Shown piece after piece: positions 7,705 through 15,515 of a stretch of DNA of 64,000 bases. The notes under the pieces were generated by a model. It was not told where the DNA came from and made no database searches. It worked only from the letters and a program-made list of their open reading frames with translations. How positions within the stretch are numbered: position 1 is the first letter of the stretch; every line of letters begins with the position of its first letter. Both the position numbers and the translations under genes were made by a program. This stretch comes from Bradyrhizobium sp. 200 (lineage in GTDB: Bacteria > Pseudomonadota > Alphaproteobacteria > Rhizobiales > Xanthobacteraceae): NCBI RefSeq assembly GCF_023100945.1, contig NZ_CP064689.1:7174001-7238000 (forward strand). The letters run 5' to 3'.

Positions 7705-8229
7705 CGTTGCCCTATCCGCTTCAGCACGTCCAGAAGGAGCCTGACACCGATCTTGTCGGTCGGGTCGAGTTCGAGCAGCTTTTTCGTGGCCACGCGCCCT
7801 TCGTCCAGATTGCCGAGGCGCATCTGCAAGTAGGCATAGCCCGTTCAGCGAAAACAGATAGAAGCGCGGCAGGATGCTTTCGTAGCTGCCGAACGCGGCA
7901 TCGGCCGCTTTGACCTGCCTCCAATCGTACGCGAGTCCGTTTTCAAGCGCGGCCTGGGTGATGCAAGGCCTGGCGATCTCCAGCGCCTCCGACAATCGGC
8001 CCTTGTAAAAATAGAAACGGTAGAGGCCGATCAGGACGGCGGCGTGGCCCGGCGCCAGCGCCTGCGCTTGGTGCAGGTGCTTTTCTGCGATCGCGTCCAG
8101 GTGATAGGAGAGCCCGGCCTGCCACATATGATCCTCGGCTTCGCGCGGCAGGCCTTTGCCGAGAAGCGTGTGCGCGATCAGTGCCCTCGCGCTCCCGGAA
8201 AGCGGATTGCCTGCTACGTCCAGGTCCAT
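7701..8229 (-). pseudogene. TPR-repeat protein with a one-base frameshift
   Basis: The gene starts MDLDVAGNPLSGSARALI and has TPR-like helices (HLHQAQALAPGHAAVLIGLYR, FYKGRLSEALEIARP). At the GGG at about 7844-7846 one base too many shifts the frame; removing one G gives a natural end, YLQMRLGNLDEGRVATKK...LLLDVLKRIGQR, with a stop at 7701-7703. The full length is then 175 residues and the stop overlaps the LRV start as ATGA. Without the correction the frame runs into the LRV gene as a false fusion. It is either a recent mutation or a sequence error. Confidence 0.75.
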
Positions 8230-8270
8230 CGGCAGCTTTCCTCTTCGAATGGGCGGCCTTTGTGGCCTTG

Positions 8271-8564
8271 CTAGAGCAGCACACCTGCTTCGGGGAAGAT
8301 CAGGCCGGTCTGCGCAGCGGTATCGGTTGAGACAATCGTCACACCGCCGACCAGCGGCCTGCCCCCGGCATAGAGAGAGTTTAGGTCGTTGCGTTCGCCG
8401 ACTTGCTCACCGGACTCCGGTGCCCGCGCAACACCGACATCGACCGACAATCCCGAGCAACCGTAGGCCGTAACGGCGAGCCGGAAGCCGGTTTCAGCGG
8501 CGCAATGGGCGCGCACCTCAAAACTCATGAATTTTTCCGCAGCCGGCGTCAGCGTGGAATTCAC
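8271..8564 (-). CDS. HesB/IscA-like protein without the C-terminal CxC
   Basis: A 97-residue protein from a GTG at 8564: NSTLTPAAEKFMSFEV, then LAVTAYGCSGLSVDVGV and GGVTIVSTDTAAQTG. The fold pattern is that of HesB/IscA A-type Fe-S carriers, with the first Cys present in YGCSG. The usual C-terminal C-x-C is absent, so cluster binding must differ or be lost. It follows frxA by 14 bases in the nifB operon. Confidence 0.7.
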   Translation of the reverse strand: MNSTLTPAAEKFMSFEVRAHCAAETGFRLAVTAYGCSGLSVDVGVARAPESGEQVGERNDLNSLYAGGRPLVGGVTIVSTDTAAQTGLIFPEAGVLL

Positions 8565-8578
8565 GATCCCTGACTCCC

Positions 8579-8803
8579 TTATGCCCGCGCCTGATAGCGC
8601 GGCAATGAGGGATCGAGCACACAGGTATTGTCGACCGGACAGACCGCCACGCATTGCGGCTCGTCGAAATGGCCGATGCATTCGGTGCATTTCTTAGGCT
8701 CAATCACGAACGTCCCGCCCTTCTCCGAGATTGCAACATTCGGGCATTCGAGTTCGCAAGCCGAGCAGCCCGTGCATTGTGAGGCGATGATCTTGAACGG
8801 CAT
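8579..8803 (-). CDS. frxA: 2x[4Fe-4S] ferredoxin, FrxA/FdxN type
   Basis: A 74-residue protein with two cluster motifs: [12 protein letters not shown] (C-x2-C-x2-C-x3-CP) and [18 protein letters not shown], the second carrying the insertion typical of nif ferredoxins. It likely donates electrons in FeMo-cofactor synthesis or to nitrogenase. It sits 10 bases after nifB, the position of frxA in Bradyrhizobium. A closely similar ferredoxin is encoded at 24327-24521. Confidence 0.88.
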   Translation of the reverse strand: MPFKIIASQCTGCSACELECPNVAISEKGGTFVIEPKKCTECIGHFDEPQCVAVCPVDNTCVLDPSLPRYQARA

Positions 8804-8813
8804 CGATATGTCC

Positions 8814-10376
8814 TTACGCCGCCGAAATCAGCGCGCCCTGCCGAATCGCCGCGTTGCCGCGTTCGACATGCGGGATCTCACCGCTTTGCACCTTGTCGAG
8901 ATAACGCTTGAACCAGGCGATCGCTGATTTCTCGATGAACTCGTGCGCGTATTGATCAAGTGGCTCGATGCCGGCCTTGATCAGCTCGCTCTTCGGGCAC
9001 CCGCCGATCTTGGCCACGAACACCGCATGGCAGTCATCGATGGCGCGGATGATGGTCGCAAGGCTGCCCTCCTCAGCATAACCGCCCTGGCAGTAGGGAT
9101 CGGCGCGACGGTGGCCGACGAATTTGGCGCCCGATGTCGAGAGTTCGTACACCTGGAACTCCTTGGCATGTCCAAAATGCTCGTTGATCAGGCCCGAGCC
9201 CTTGGTTGCTACCGCGACCAGGAGATTGATATCACTCGTCTCGCCCGCGAGGTCGGCCAGTTTCTGCTGTTTGGCCGCGACCTTGGCCACGCGCTCCTCC
9301 TCAACTTTGGCCTGATAGGCTTTACGCGTCTCGAGGTCGTACTTGACATCCATCGCCATGATCTTCTCCGTGGTGAACTCCGCGCCGCGATCCTCGCCGA
9401 GCAGGCCGACAGCATCGGCACGACACTGCCGGCAATGCCGCATCATGTTCATCTCGCCTTCACAAGCGTCCTGCAGCGCCTTCAATTCCTGCGCCGCCGG
9501 GCCGCGCTGACCTTTGAGACCGAACACGGTGCCGTGCTGGGGCGCGGAGATCAGCGGCATGATGTTGTGCAGGAACGCGCCGCGCGACTTGACGGCCTTG
9601 TTAACGTCGACCAGGTGCTGGTCGTTGATGCCCGGGATCATGACCGAATTGATCTTGCACAAGATCTCGCGCTCCGCGAGCATCTCAAGGCCTTGCAGCT
9701 GTCGATTGATCAGCATCTTTGCGGCTTTGACGCCGGTGTAGCGCCTGTGGCCATAGAAAATCCACGGATAGATCTTGGCACCTATTTCGGGATCGATCAT
9801 GTTGATGGTGATGGTGACGTGGTCGACGTTCAAGCGGGCGATGGTGTCGACGTGATCGGGCAAGGCCAGCCCGTTGGTCGACAGGCACAGCTTGATGTCC
9901 GGCGCGGCTTTGGCTACCAGCTCGAACGTCTTGAATGTTTTTTCCGGATTGGCCAGGGGATCGCCGGGGCCCGCGATGCCAAGCACGGTCATCTGCGGAA
10001 TAGTGGAAGCAACGGCGAGCACTTTCTTCGCCGCCTGCTCAGGGGTGAGCTTCTCACTTACCACACCCGGGCGCGATTCATTGGCGCAGTCATATTTGCG
10101 ATTGCAGTAATTGCACTGGATATTGCACGCCGGCGCGACCGCGACATGCATGCGGGCGTAATGGTGATGCGCCTCTTCGCTGTAGCAGGGATGGTTCTTC
10201 ACCTTTTCCCAGATCGCGGGTGGCAGATCGCCTTGGCGGGCCTGCGATCCGCAGCTCGCCTTGTCCCTGCCGCCAAAGGTGCCGCAGCCCTTATGCCGGG
10301 TGTGGGCTTGCTTGATCTCGCCGAGACCAGCGGCGCCGCCAAAAGAGCTTGCCTCATTACATTCCGACACATCCAT
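8814..10376 (-). CDS. nifB: NifB, FeMo-cofactor core (NifB-co) synthase
   Basis: A 520-residue protein with the N-terminal stretch [14 protein letters not shown], the radical SAM site CNIQCNYC (C-x3-C-x2-C), [15 protein letters not shown], the Cys pair [17 protein letters not shown], and a C-terminal NifX-like domain ([25 protein letters not shown]). NifB fuses Fe-S clusters and inserts carbide to make the precursor of FeMo-cofactor. It heads a long operon running to the DegT-like gene and has its own sigma-54 promoter and NifA site upstream. Confidence 0.97.
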   Translation of the reverse strand: MDVSECNEASSFGGAAGLGEIKQAHTRHKGCGTFGGRDKASCGSQARQGDLPPAIWEKVKNHPCYSEEAHHHYARMHVAVAPACNIQCNYCNRKYDCANESRPGVVSEKLTPEQAAKKVLAVASTIPQMTVLGIAGPGDPLANPEKTFKTFELVAKAAPDIKLCLSTNGLALPDHVDTIARLNVDHVTITINMIDPEIGAKIYPWIFYGHRRYTGVKAAKMLINRQLQGLEMLAEREILCKINSVMIPGINDQHLVDVNKAVKSRGAFLHNIMPLISAPQHGTVFGLKGQRGPAAQELKALQDACEGEMNMMRHCRQCRADAVGLLGEDRGAEFTTEKIMAMDVKYDLETRKAYQAKVEEERVAKVAAKQQKLADLAGETSDINLLVAVATKGSGLINEHFGHAKEFQVYELSTSGAKFVGHRRADPYCQGGYAEEGSLATIIRAIDDCHAVFVAKIGGCPKSELIKAGIEPLDQYAHEFIEKSAIAWFKRYLDKVQSGEIPHVERGNAAIRQGALISAA

Positions 10377-10417
10377 TTGCCATTCTCTCTGCAGGCGGAA
10401 ACTTCAATTGAGAGTTA

Positions 10418-10432
10418 GCAACTCGCGTGCCA
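10418..10432 (-). promoter_or_regulatory. sigma-54 promoter of nifB
   Basis: On the minus strand the sequence reads TGGCACGCGAGTTGCTA, a full match to the -24/-12 consensus TGGCAC-N5-TTGC. Transcription would start about 30 bases before the nifB ATG. Confidence 0.9.
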
Positions 10433-10510
10433 TTAACGGCGCCTCGGAAATTTCTGTCCGATGTCAGGATGTTAGCGATGCCCTCTCGCACGCGACAGAT
10501 CTTTCGCGGT

Positions 10511-10526
10511 TGTTGCAAACGTGACA
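10511..10526. promoter_or_regulatory. NifA upstream activator site for nifB
   Basis: TGT-TGCAAACGTG-ACA, a perfect TGT-N10-ACA, about 80 bases upstream of the nifB -24 element. Confidence 0.85.
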
Positions 10527-10628
10527 GAAGGCGCAGTGTCGACACTGGAATCCGATCAGGCGCATATCAACGCGTCAAACGACGCTCGCGTTTTACGCTA
10601 TCCAAGCTCCGCTGAAGGCAAGATCCCA

Positions 10629-11492
10629 TCAGGCAGAGATCAAGATCTCGACCGCGCGCGGAAGCGCAATCGCGAGCGGCGTCAGGGACTGCTCGGCCAG
10701 GAAGCGCAGCTCGTTGCGCGAGAGCGCGTCCGGCTCCACAATTGCGTAATGGCTATTGGCTGAGCGTTTGCTGATCTGCCGCGCATAGGTGCGCAACAGC
10801 TGGTCGTTGAACTGACAGCCGATGAAGAGGAAGCTTCGCCCGGTCCTCCGCTCCTTGACGATTTCGGGAATCGGCGTCTGGATGTCGATCTCGGTCAGCA
10901 CCTCGACATAATCTGCGTCGGAGACCAGGAAGTTCTCGGCGGGCAGCGCGCCGCCGTGCGGTTTGTAGAGGACTGTCGTCCAATTGCCAGCCGCAGCGCG
11001 ATCGATCTCGTTGCCTTCTGCATCATAGAAGCGATACCAGCGGTTTTCGCCGATGCTTGCGCGGGTGATGCCCTGCACCTCGCCCCATCCCTCGTGCTTG
11101 CAAAGCGCAGCACGCATTGCGCCGTCATACCAAGCGTCGACGACGACAGGCAGGGATAGTGAGGCGAGATGATGATGCAGCGGCGTCGGATCGACCGGCG
11201 CGGCGAAGGCCTGCGCCATCAATGCCGTCACGGTGGAGCGATGCTTATTGCTCTCGATGTGCTGCGCCGACGCCCAGGGATTGCCCTTGACCCGGCGCGG
11301 CAGCGCGACCTTGCTGGCGAAAAAGGCGGCCAGCGCCTCCGGCGTCATCGGGACATCCCGCTTGGACAACTCGGCGACGCCAGGTCCGAGATAGGGAACA
11401 ATGCTGCCGGCACGCAGCCTAGCTGCGACGTTAGTGAGAATCGCCTCAGCATCGGCCGCGTTTACAAAATCGATTTGTCGGGTCGCCTTCAT
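10629..11492 (-). CDS. SIR2-like domain protein of the nif cluster
   Basis: A 287-residue protein. The N-terminal part LRAGSIVPYLGPGVAEL is a Rossmann-like loop as in SIR2 NAD-binding domains, and the middle has TPLHHHLASL, VVVDAWYDGAM and VLYKPHGG, with SFLFIGCQFNDQLLRTYARQI near the end; this layout is that of SIR2_2-type proteins. Some relatives hydrolyse NAD in defence systems, but here the gene lies between nifT and nifB and its start overlaps the nifT stop (ATGA), so a nitrogen-fixation role is more likely. The function is unknown. No sigma-54 site lies between nifT and this gene. Confidence 0.7.
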   Translation of the reverse strand: MKATRQIDFVNAADAEAILTNVAARLRAGSIVPYLGPGVAELSKRDVPMTPEALAAFFASKVALPRRVKGNPWASAQHIESNKHRSTVTALMAQAFAAPVDPTPLHHHLASLSLPVVVDAWYDGAMRAALCKHEGWGEVQGITRASIGENRWYRFYDAEGNEIDRAAAGNWTTVLYKPHGGALPAENFLVSDADYVEVLTEIDIQTPIPEIVKERRTGRSFLFIGCQFNDQLLRTYARQISKRSANSHYAIVEPDALSRNELRFLAEQSLTPLAIALPRAVEILISA

Positions 11493-11713
11493 CGCTCGTC
11501 CCCGTTCTCGCCACGCTTCCTGGCATTGATGGTGATCGGCAGCGGCGTGTCGCTCGCCATGTCGGGCAGATCGAGCACCCAGCCATTGGCTATTCTGATC
11601 CAACCGCCCCACAGCGTCTCGTGCTCGGACTCCACGATCGGCTCTTCAAGATCCTTTTTCGGCACGTAAATCGATAGGCCCGCCTCCGGAGAGCGGCGGA
11701 TCATGATTTTCAT
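11489..11713 (-). CDS. nifT: NifT/FixU family protein
   Basis: A 74-residue protein starting MKIMIRRSPEAGLSIYVPKKDLE with WGGWIRIANGWVLDLP, the standard NifT pattern. Its biochemical role is not known; it is a constant member of nif clusters. It starts four bases after the nifS stop and overlaps the next gene. Confidence 0.9.
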   Translation of the reverse strand: MKIMIRRSPEAGLSIYVPKKDLEEPIVESEHETLWGGWIRIANGWVLDLPDMASDTPLPITINARKRGENGDER

Positions 11714-11717
11714 GAGA

Positions 11718-12902
11718 TCAACTCCGTGAATGGGCCGGATCGCTGATGGGATTGGCGTGCTCCCGCGACATGGCGCGCAGGTGAGCTACGATGTCGGACA
11801 GAGTGCGGATGACCAGATCTATTTCTTCGACAGTGGTTTCATGCGACAGCGAAAAGCGCACCGCGCCACGTAGGCTCCTCGCCGGCAAGTTCATGGCGCT
11901 CAGCACATGAGATGGCTCCATCGAGCCGGAGCTGCACGCTGATCCGAGCGAAGCGGCAATGCCGGCGTGATTGAGATGGTGGACGATCGCTTCGCCTTCG
12001 AGATGCTCGAATGCCATATTAGCCGTGTTCGGCAGCCGGCAGCTGACATCGCCGAGGACCATGCAGTGGCCGTTCTGTAACATCGCTTGTTCCAGGCGAT
12101 CGCGCAACGCACCAACGCGAACGCGTTCCGGCTCGAGGCGTTCTGCCGCAAGTTTTGCAGCTTTTCCAAGACCGACGATGCCGGGAACGTTCTCGGTTCC
12201 GCCGCGGCGCCGTCGCTCCTGTGCTCCGCCCCAAATCAGCGGCCTGAATTTTGTGCCTTTGCGCAAATAGAGCGCGCCAACTCCCTTGGGTCCGTGCAGC
12301 TTGTGCGCGGACATCGACAGCATGTCGATATCACTAACCTTTAGGTCAATCGGCACCCTGCCTATGGCCTGCACCGCATCGGTGTGAAACAGCGCGCCGG
12401 ACGCGCGCGCCATCCTGGCCAGATCTTCAACCGGGAAAATGTTTCCGGTTTCGTTGTTGGCCCACATGACAGACGCTACCGCCGTGCGTGGTCCAAGCGC
12501 CCAGCGAAAAGCCTCGACATCAAGCCTGCCGCGCGAATCGACCGGGATCAGATGGGTCTTGACACCCCTTGTCGCCAACTCTTTGACTAGCGCCAGGATC
12601 GCCTGGTGCTCGACGGAGGTGGTGACGATCTCGTCCCGCCCCTCCTGGGTTACAAGCGCGGAGAGAATGGCGGCGTTGTTGGATTCGGTGCCGCCAGATG
12701 TGAAGACGATCTCATGATCGTAGGCAACCCCTAACAAGGCCTTCAGGCTGCGGCGCGCCTGCTTCACGGCGCCCGCGACCTTGTTCCCGAAGGCATGAGC
12801 GGAGGAGGCATTGCCAAACTGCTCGGTGAAGAACGGCAACATGGCTTCGACAACGCAGGGATCCGTCCGCGTTGTCGCATTGTTGTCGAGATAAACCGAC
12901 AC
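11718..12902 (-). CDS. nifS: NifS, cysteine desulfurase
   Basis: A PLP enzyme that takes sulfur from cysteine for nitrogenase Fe-S clusters. Landmarks are SVYLDNNATTRTD, TSGGTESNNAA, VEHQAIL, the PLP lysine in SAHKLHGPKGVGALY, and the persulfide cysteine in GSACSSGSMEPSHVL. I use the GTG at 12902, which has GAGG five bases upstream; a TTG at 12917 would add five residues and overlap the nfu stop. It is about 394 residues, the normal length, and belongs to the iscA-nfu-nifS-nifT-SIR2 message. Confidence 0.95.
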   Translation of the reverse strand: MSVYLDNNATTRTDPCVVEAMLPFFTEQFGNASSAHAFGNKVAGAVKQARRSLKALLGVAYDHEIVFTSGGTESNNAAILSALVTQEGRDEIVTTSVEHQAILALVKELATRGVKTHLIPVDSRGRLDVEAFRWALGPRTAVASVMWANNETGNIFPVEDLARMARASGALFHTDAVQAIGRVPIDLKVSDIDMLSMSAHKLHGPKGVGALYLRKGTKFRPLIWGGAQERRRRGGTENVPGIVGLGKAAKLAAERLEPERVRVGALRDRLEQAMLQNGHCMVLGDVSCRLPNTANMAFEHLEGEAIVHHLNHAGIAASLGSACSSGSMEPSHVLSAMNLPARSLRGAVRFSLSHETTVEEIDLVIRTLSDIVAHLRAMSREHANPISDPAHSRS

Positions 12903-12913
12903 AAACGCCTCGT

Positions 12914-13204
12914 TCAATGCCGCGCTTTGGCGGCGCCGGCGACCGGGATCAGGCGAACGAATTCGCCGAGCCTTTCGACCAGTCGCGTCTGAATACCTTC
13001 CAGCGTAAAGCTTGAAAGCTTGCAGAACACGCAGGCACCGGTCAGCTTGACCATGATTTTGTTGCCGTCGATCTCGACAAGCTGACAGTCGCCGCCGTCG
13101 CGCTGCAGATTGGGACGGATCTCCTCGATCACAGCGCGAATGATTTGCGCCCGATCGGTCTCAGTCACCGGCGGTTGCTTCAGTTGTTTGGACTCGACCA
13201 GCAT
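12914..13204 (-). CDS. NifU-like C-terminal (Nfu) domain protein
   Basis: A 96-residue protein with IRAVIEEIRPNLQRDGGDCQLVEIDG and the cluster site GACVFCKLSSFTLEGIQ (C-x2-C). This is the C-terminal third of NifU on its own, which binds a 4Fe-4S cluster and passes it to apo-proteins. The scaffold and ferredoxin domains of full NifU are absent here. Its stop is next to or overlaps the nifS start. Confidence 0.88.
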   Translation of the reverse strand: MLVESKQLKQPPVTETDRAQIIRAVIEEIRPNLQRDGGDCQLVEIDGNKIMVKLTGACVFCKLSSFTLEGIQTRLVERLGEFVRLIPVAGAAKARH

Positions 13205-13223
13205 GCTTCGAGTTCTCTTGTCA

Positions 13224-13544
13224 TCAGCCGAAGGATTTGCCACAGGAGCAGCTCGACCTTGCGTTCGGATTGTCGAACCTGAAACCCGAACCCTCCAGCG
13301 CCACCACGAAATCGATGGTCGTGCCGGCGAGGTGCTCATGGCTTTTATTGTCGACGAACAACTTGACCCCATCGTGCTCGATCACGGTGTCGTCGGGCTT
13401 CGGCTCGTCGGCCAGGCCCATCATGTATTTGAATCCGGCGCAGCCGCCGGCCTCGACCGTAATGCGCAGGCCGCTCGCCGGCTGCGGCGACGTTGAAATC
13501 GCGCCCTTGACGGCATTCACTGCGCTATTCGTCAGATTAATCAT
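13224..13544 (-). CDS. IscA-type Fe-S carrier of the nif cluster
   Basis: A 106-residue A-type carrier: ITVEAGGCAGFKYMMGL, VFVDNKSHEHLAGTTIDFV-like core and the C-terminal NARSSCSCGKSF. All three cluster cysteines (C and C-x-C) are present. It is the first gene of the nifS message and starts about 30 bases after a sigma-54 promoter. Confidence 0.92.
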   Translation of the reverse strand: MINLTNSAVNAVKGAISTSPQPASGLRITVEAGGCAGFKYMMGLADEPKPDDTVIEHDGVKLFVDNKSHEHLAGTTIDFVVALEGSGFRFDNPNARSSCSCGKSFG

Positions 13545-13584
13545 GGATCACCCTTGATTTGCCTCGGTCAGTTGCCTGCGAATT

Positions 13585-13600
13585 GGCAAGTCGCATGCCA
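13585..13600 (-). promoter_or_regulatory. sigma-54 promoter of the iscA-nfu-nifS operon
   Basis: The minus strand reads TGGCATGCGACTTGCC, matching TGGCAC-N5-TTGC in all but one position. The same bases read on the plus strand also keep GG-N10-GC, but the minus-strand fit is better and a gene follows at the right distance. Confidence 0.85.
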
Positions 13601-13660
13601 GCGAGCACGCAGTTGAAAATGCTCGCCTTTTCGAATCGCGCCTGTTGGCCTTGCGACGCT

Positions 13661-13676
13661 TGTCCGGTTCCTGACA
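13661..13676. promoter_or_regulatory. shared NifA upstream activator site
   Basis: TGT-CCGGTTCCTG-ACA, a perfect TGT-N10-ACA. It lies roughly 65 bases from the leftward sigma-54 promoter and 80 from the rightward one, so one NifA site could serve both. Confidence 0.8.
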
Positions 13677-13750
13677 ACGGTCTTCCAAGGATCGCGGCGC
13701 GCTTGTCTGTTTTCTTTATGGATTCCGCCGATAAAGCGTGGCGTACGCGG

Positions 13751-13766
13751 CGGCAAACAACTTGCA
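13751..13766 (+). promoter_or_regulatory. sigma-54 promoter of the gene at 13825
   Basis: CGGCAAACAACTTGCA fits -24/-12 (GGCA-N6-TTGC, GG-N10-GC), with only the leading T of TGG replaced by C. It is about 60 bases before the start of the plus-strand gene. Confidence 0.7.
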
Positions 13767-13824
13767 TTGCGTGTCGCGCCGGCCGAGGTGTCCGGCGATT
13801 GTCTTGATCGAGGAACGATTTTTC

Positions 13825-14415
13825 ATGACAGCAATTGAGAACACCGCGCTCGGCCGGTTGGAGAAGGAGGGGCGCCTGCTCAACGCCGTATTCAAGGGCG
13901 CGACCATCAGGCCGGGCCGGTTCGGCTTTCGCGGCGATATCGCGCTGAAATTCCAGGCCCAGGTCGCGGACGAGAAACGGCCGCCCGACTTTTCGATCGA
14001 GCAGGTGCTGACGGTCGCCGAGGAAGGCGTAAACACCATTCCGGTGCTGGCCGGCTACCTGCACTCCTTCGCCTATCTCGCTGATGTCGCCAAGGTTCTT
14101 GACGGCGCGCTAAGCCCTGACGGCAGCTACTTCATTTTCTGCAACAACATAGACCTGTTGGCGAAATACCGAACCAAGCTCGGCGATATCACCTTCCACG
14201 TGCTGCCCTGCGATCAATCCACCGTCTGGAAGGAAATGATGTACCTGGTCGGCGTCGACAAGAACGATATCAAGAGGCTCGATGCGGGTGGCAGGCTCGA
14301 TTATCTAATCGACGCGGCCAAGCATGTCGATGCGTCCTTTGACGATGTCTCTTACGAATACGGGCTGAAGAAGATGGAGCCTGTGAAAAACCGCAACGAG
14401 AACCGGCCGGTCTGA
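13825..14415 (+). CDS. nif-cluster conserved hypothetical protein
   Basis: A 196-residue soluble protein starting MTAIENTALGRLEKEG, with GFRGDIALKFQAQVADEKR, VNTIPVLAGYLHSFAYLADV, GSYFIFCNNIDLLAKYRTKLGD and DFDDVSYEYGLKKMEP-like end. I know it as a constant but unnamed member of rhizobial nif regions and assign no function. The start at 13825 has AGGAA eleven bases upstream. It is divergent from the iscA operon and shares its NifA site, so it should be expressed only in nitrogen-fixing cells. It ends 10 bases from the convergent Rieske gene. Confidence 0.8.
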   Translation: MTAIENTALGRLEKEGRLLNAVFKGATIRPGRFGFRGDIALKFQAQVADEKRPPDFSIEQVLTVAEEGVNTIPVLAGYLHSFAYLADVAKVLDGALSPDGSYFIFCNNIDLLAKYRTKLGDITFHVLPCDQSTVWKEMMYLVGVDKNDIKRLDAGGRLDYLIDAAKHVDASFDDVSYEYGLKKMEPVKNRNENRPV

Positions 14416-14424
14416 GCGCTGGCT

Positions 14425-14838
14425 TCAGCTCTTGCCGGAGGCGTCCTCGTCCTCGAGGAGCCGCACGCCGGTGACGCAGATGTCGCCGTCCAACACCATC
14501 AACGTGATGGGCGTGAGTCCGCTACCCTTGCACGGGCCATCAACGCAGCGGCCGGTGCCGAGCTCGAAGGCCGAGCCGTGCTTGCCGCACATCAGTCGGA
14601 TGCCGCTGGGATCGAGGAACTGGTTGCGATCCCAGTCGAGATTGACGCCTTTGTGCGGGCATCTGTTGAGATAGCCAAACACCTGCTTACCCCAGCGCAC
14701 GACAATAATGGGCCACGGCCTGTGGCTGCCGTCTTCGTCTAGTATTACGAGGTGGAAGCCCATGGCGCGCCGACTTGGAATGTCGTTGAAGCCGCAGATC
14801 GCATAGGCGGAATTCAACGGCATCCGTTGCTCGTTCAT
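14425..14838 (-). CDS. Rieske 2Fe-2S domain protein (second copy)
   Basis: A 137-residue protein starting MNEQRMPLNSAYAICG with the Rieske site NRCPHKGVNLD (C-x-H) and MCGKHGSAFELG (C-x2-H), then RCVDGPCKGSGL. It is a paralogue of the protein at 3624-4097, sharing the order RWGKQVFGYLNRCPH/GCxDGPCxGK. It probably transfers electrons in nitrogen fixation. The start at 14838 has AGGGG seven bases upstream. I found no clear sigma-54 promoter ahead of it. Confidence 0.8.
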   Translation of the reverse strand: MNEQRMPLNSAYAICGFNDIPSRRAMGFHLVILDEDGSHRPWPIIVVRWGKQVFGYLNRCPHKGVNLDWDRNQFLDPSGIRLMCGKHGSAFELGTGRCVDGPCKGSGLTPITLMVLDGDICVTGVRLLEDEDASGKS

Positions 14839-14994
14839 GACAAGACCCCTGTCATTGATCACCCTGCGATCAGCCCTGCAAAAATCGCGCAAGTGGCGGA
14901 TCTCCTCACCTTTTGGGGAACCCGATGCGCGACGTCGATCTCATTTCGATGAGCGAGATATTTGATCTGAGGCCGCGTCGACCGCAGCTCCTTC

Positions 14995-15141
14995 ATGTTG
15001 CTGTCCAGGACTGACCATTTTGTCGCATCTTGCAGGCGCGACAGAAGCCGCTTCGATGCCTACTACACGGCCTTGCGCCGGCAGCTTCCGGCGTTGCGTG
15101 CTAACCAGGCATTGGCGCGGCTCTGGAATCAGGGCGGCTAG
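14995..15141 (+). CDS. very small protein between Rieske and fdxB
   Basis: A 48-residue reading frame on the plus strand: MLLSRTDHFVASC, then RFDAYYTALRRQLPAL and RANQALARLWNQGG. The second half looks like genuine helical protein rather than noise. A weak sigma-54-like TTGG-N9-TGC (about 14914-14928) lies upstream. I do not know the family; it could also be the end of a decayed gene. Confidence 0.35.
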   Translation: MLLSRTDHFVASCRRDRSRFDAYYTALRRQLPALRANQALARLWNQGG

Positions 15142-15172
15142 CCAGTATGCGGACCAATATTTGAATCACCCG

Positions 15173-15388
15173 ATGGCGACGCTGATCAAGACCACACTGG
15201 ACGGATACAAGCTCGAGGTTATTGGGCTTGCCATCTGTCTCGACGACAAGCTCGAAGCAATTGAATTGATCGTGATGCTAGCGCACCCGAATCGGCGCGC
15301 CATCCTGGCCGCTGTCCCGCAGGCCACCGATATGTCCGGCGGCGTGCTGTTGACGCGAGAGGGGCGGACATCGCGTTCGCCTCCTTAA
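15173..15388 (+). pseudogene. small conserved protein, probably frameshifted near its end
   Basis: Starts MATLIKTTLDGYKLEVIGLAI and continues with LAHPNRRAILAAVPQATDMSGGVLLTREG. It then drifts into RTSRSPP and stops at 15388. Another frame just past this point reads LLKQAEATTLANPGASNERFRIAAMWKARAR, which looks like the true C-terminal part, so a one- or two-base lesion near 15375 is likely and the intact gene would have run to about 15490. It lies within the nif region but on the opposite strand. No function is known to me. Confidence 0.5.
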
Positions 15389-15515
15389 GCAAGCCGAAGC
15401 GACGACGCTGGCCAATCCCGGCGCCAGCAACGAACGTTTCCGCATCGCCGCGATGTGGAAGGCGCGCGCGCGAACAGAGGATCGAGTGATCCTCCCTCCC
15501 CCTCCGCGGAGGGTC

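Noticed and set aside
7084..8229. A natural TPR-LRV fusion protein of 381 residues
   Set aside because: The join is a run of non-family sequence, and removing one G separates two normal genes with an ATGA overlap.
8943..10418. A 491-residue plus-strand reading frame opposite nifB
   Set aside because: It lies fully antisense to nifB, has the His/Asp/Arg-rich make-up of a shadow frame in GC-rich DNA, and no family pattern.
14880..15010. NifA site or sigma-54 promoter for the Rieske gene at 14838
   Set aside because: The only TGT...ACA pair has 17 bases between halves, and no minus-strand TGG-N9-TGC was found at a fitting distance.
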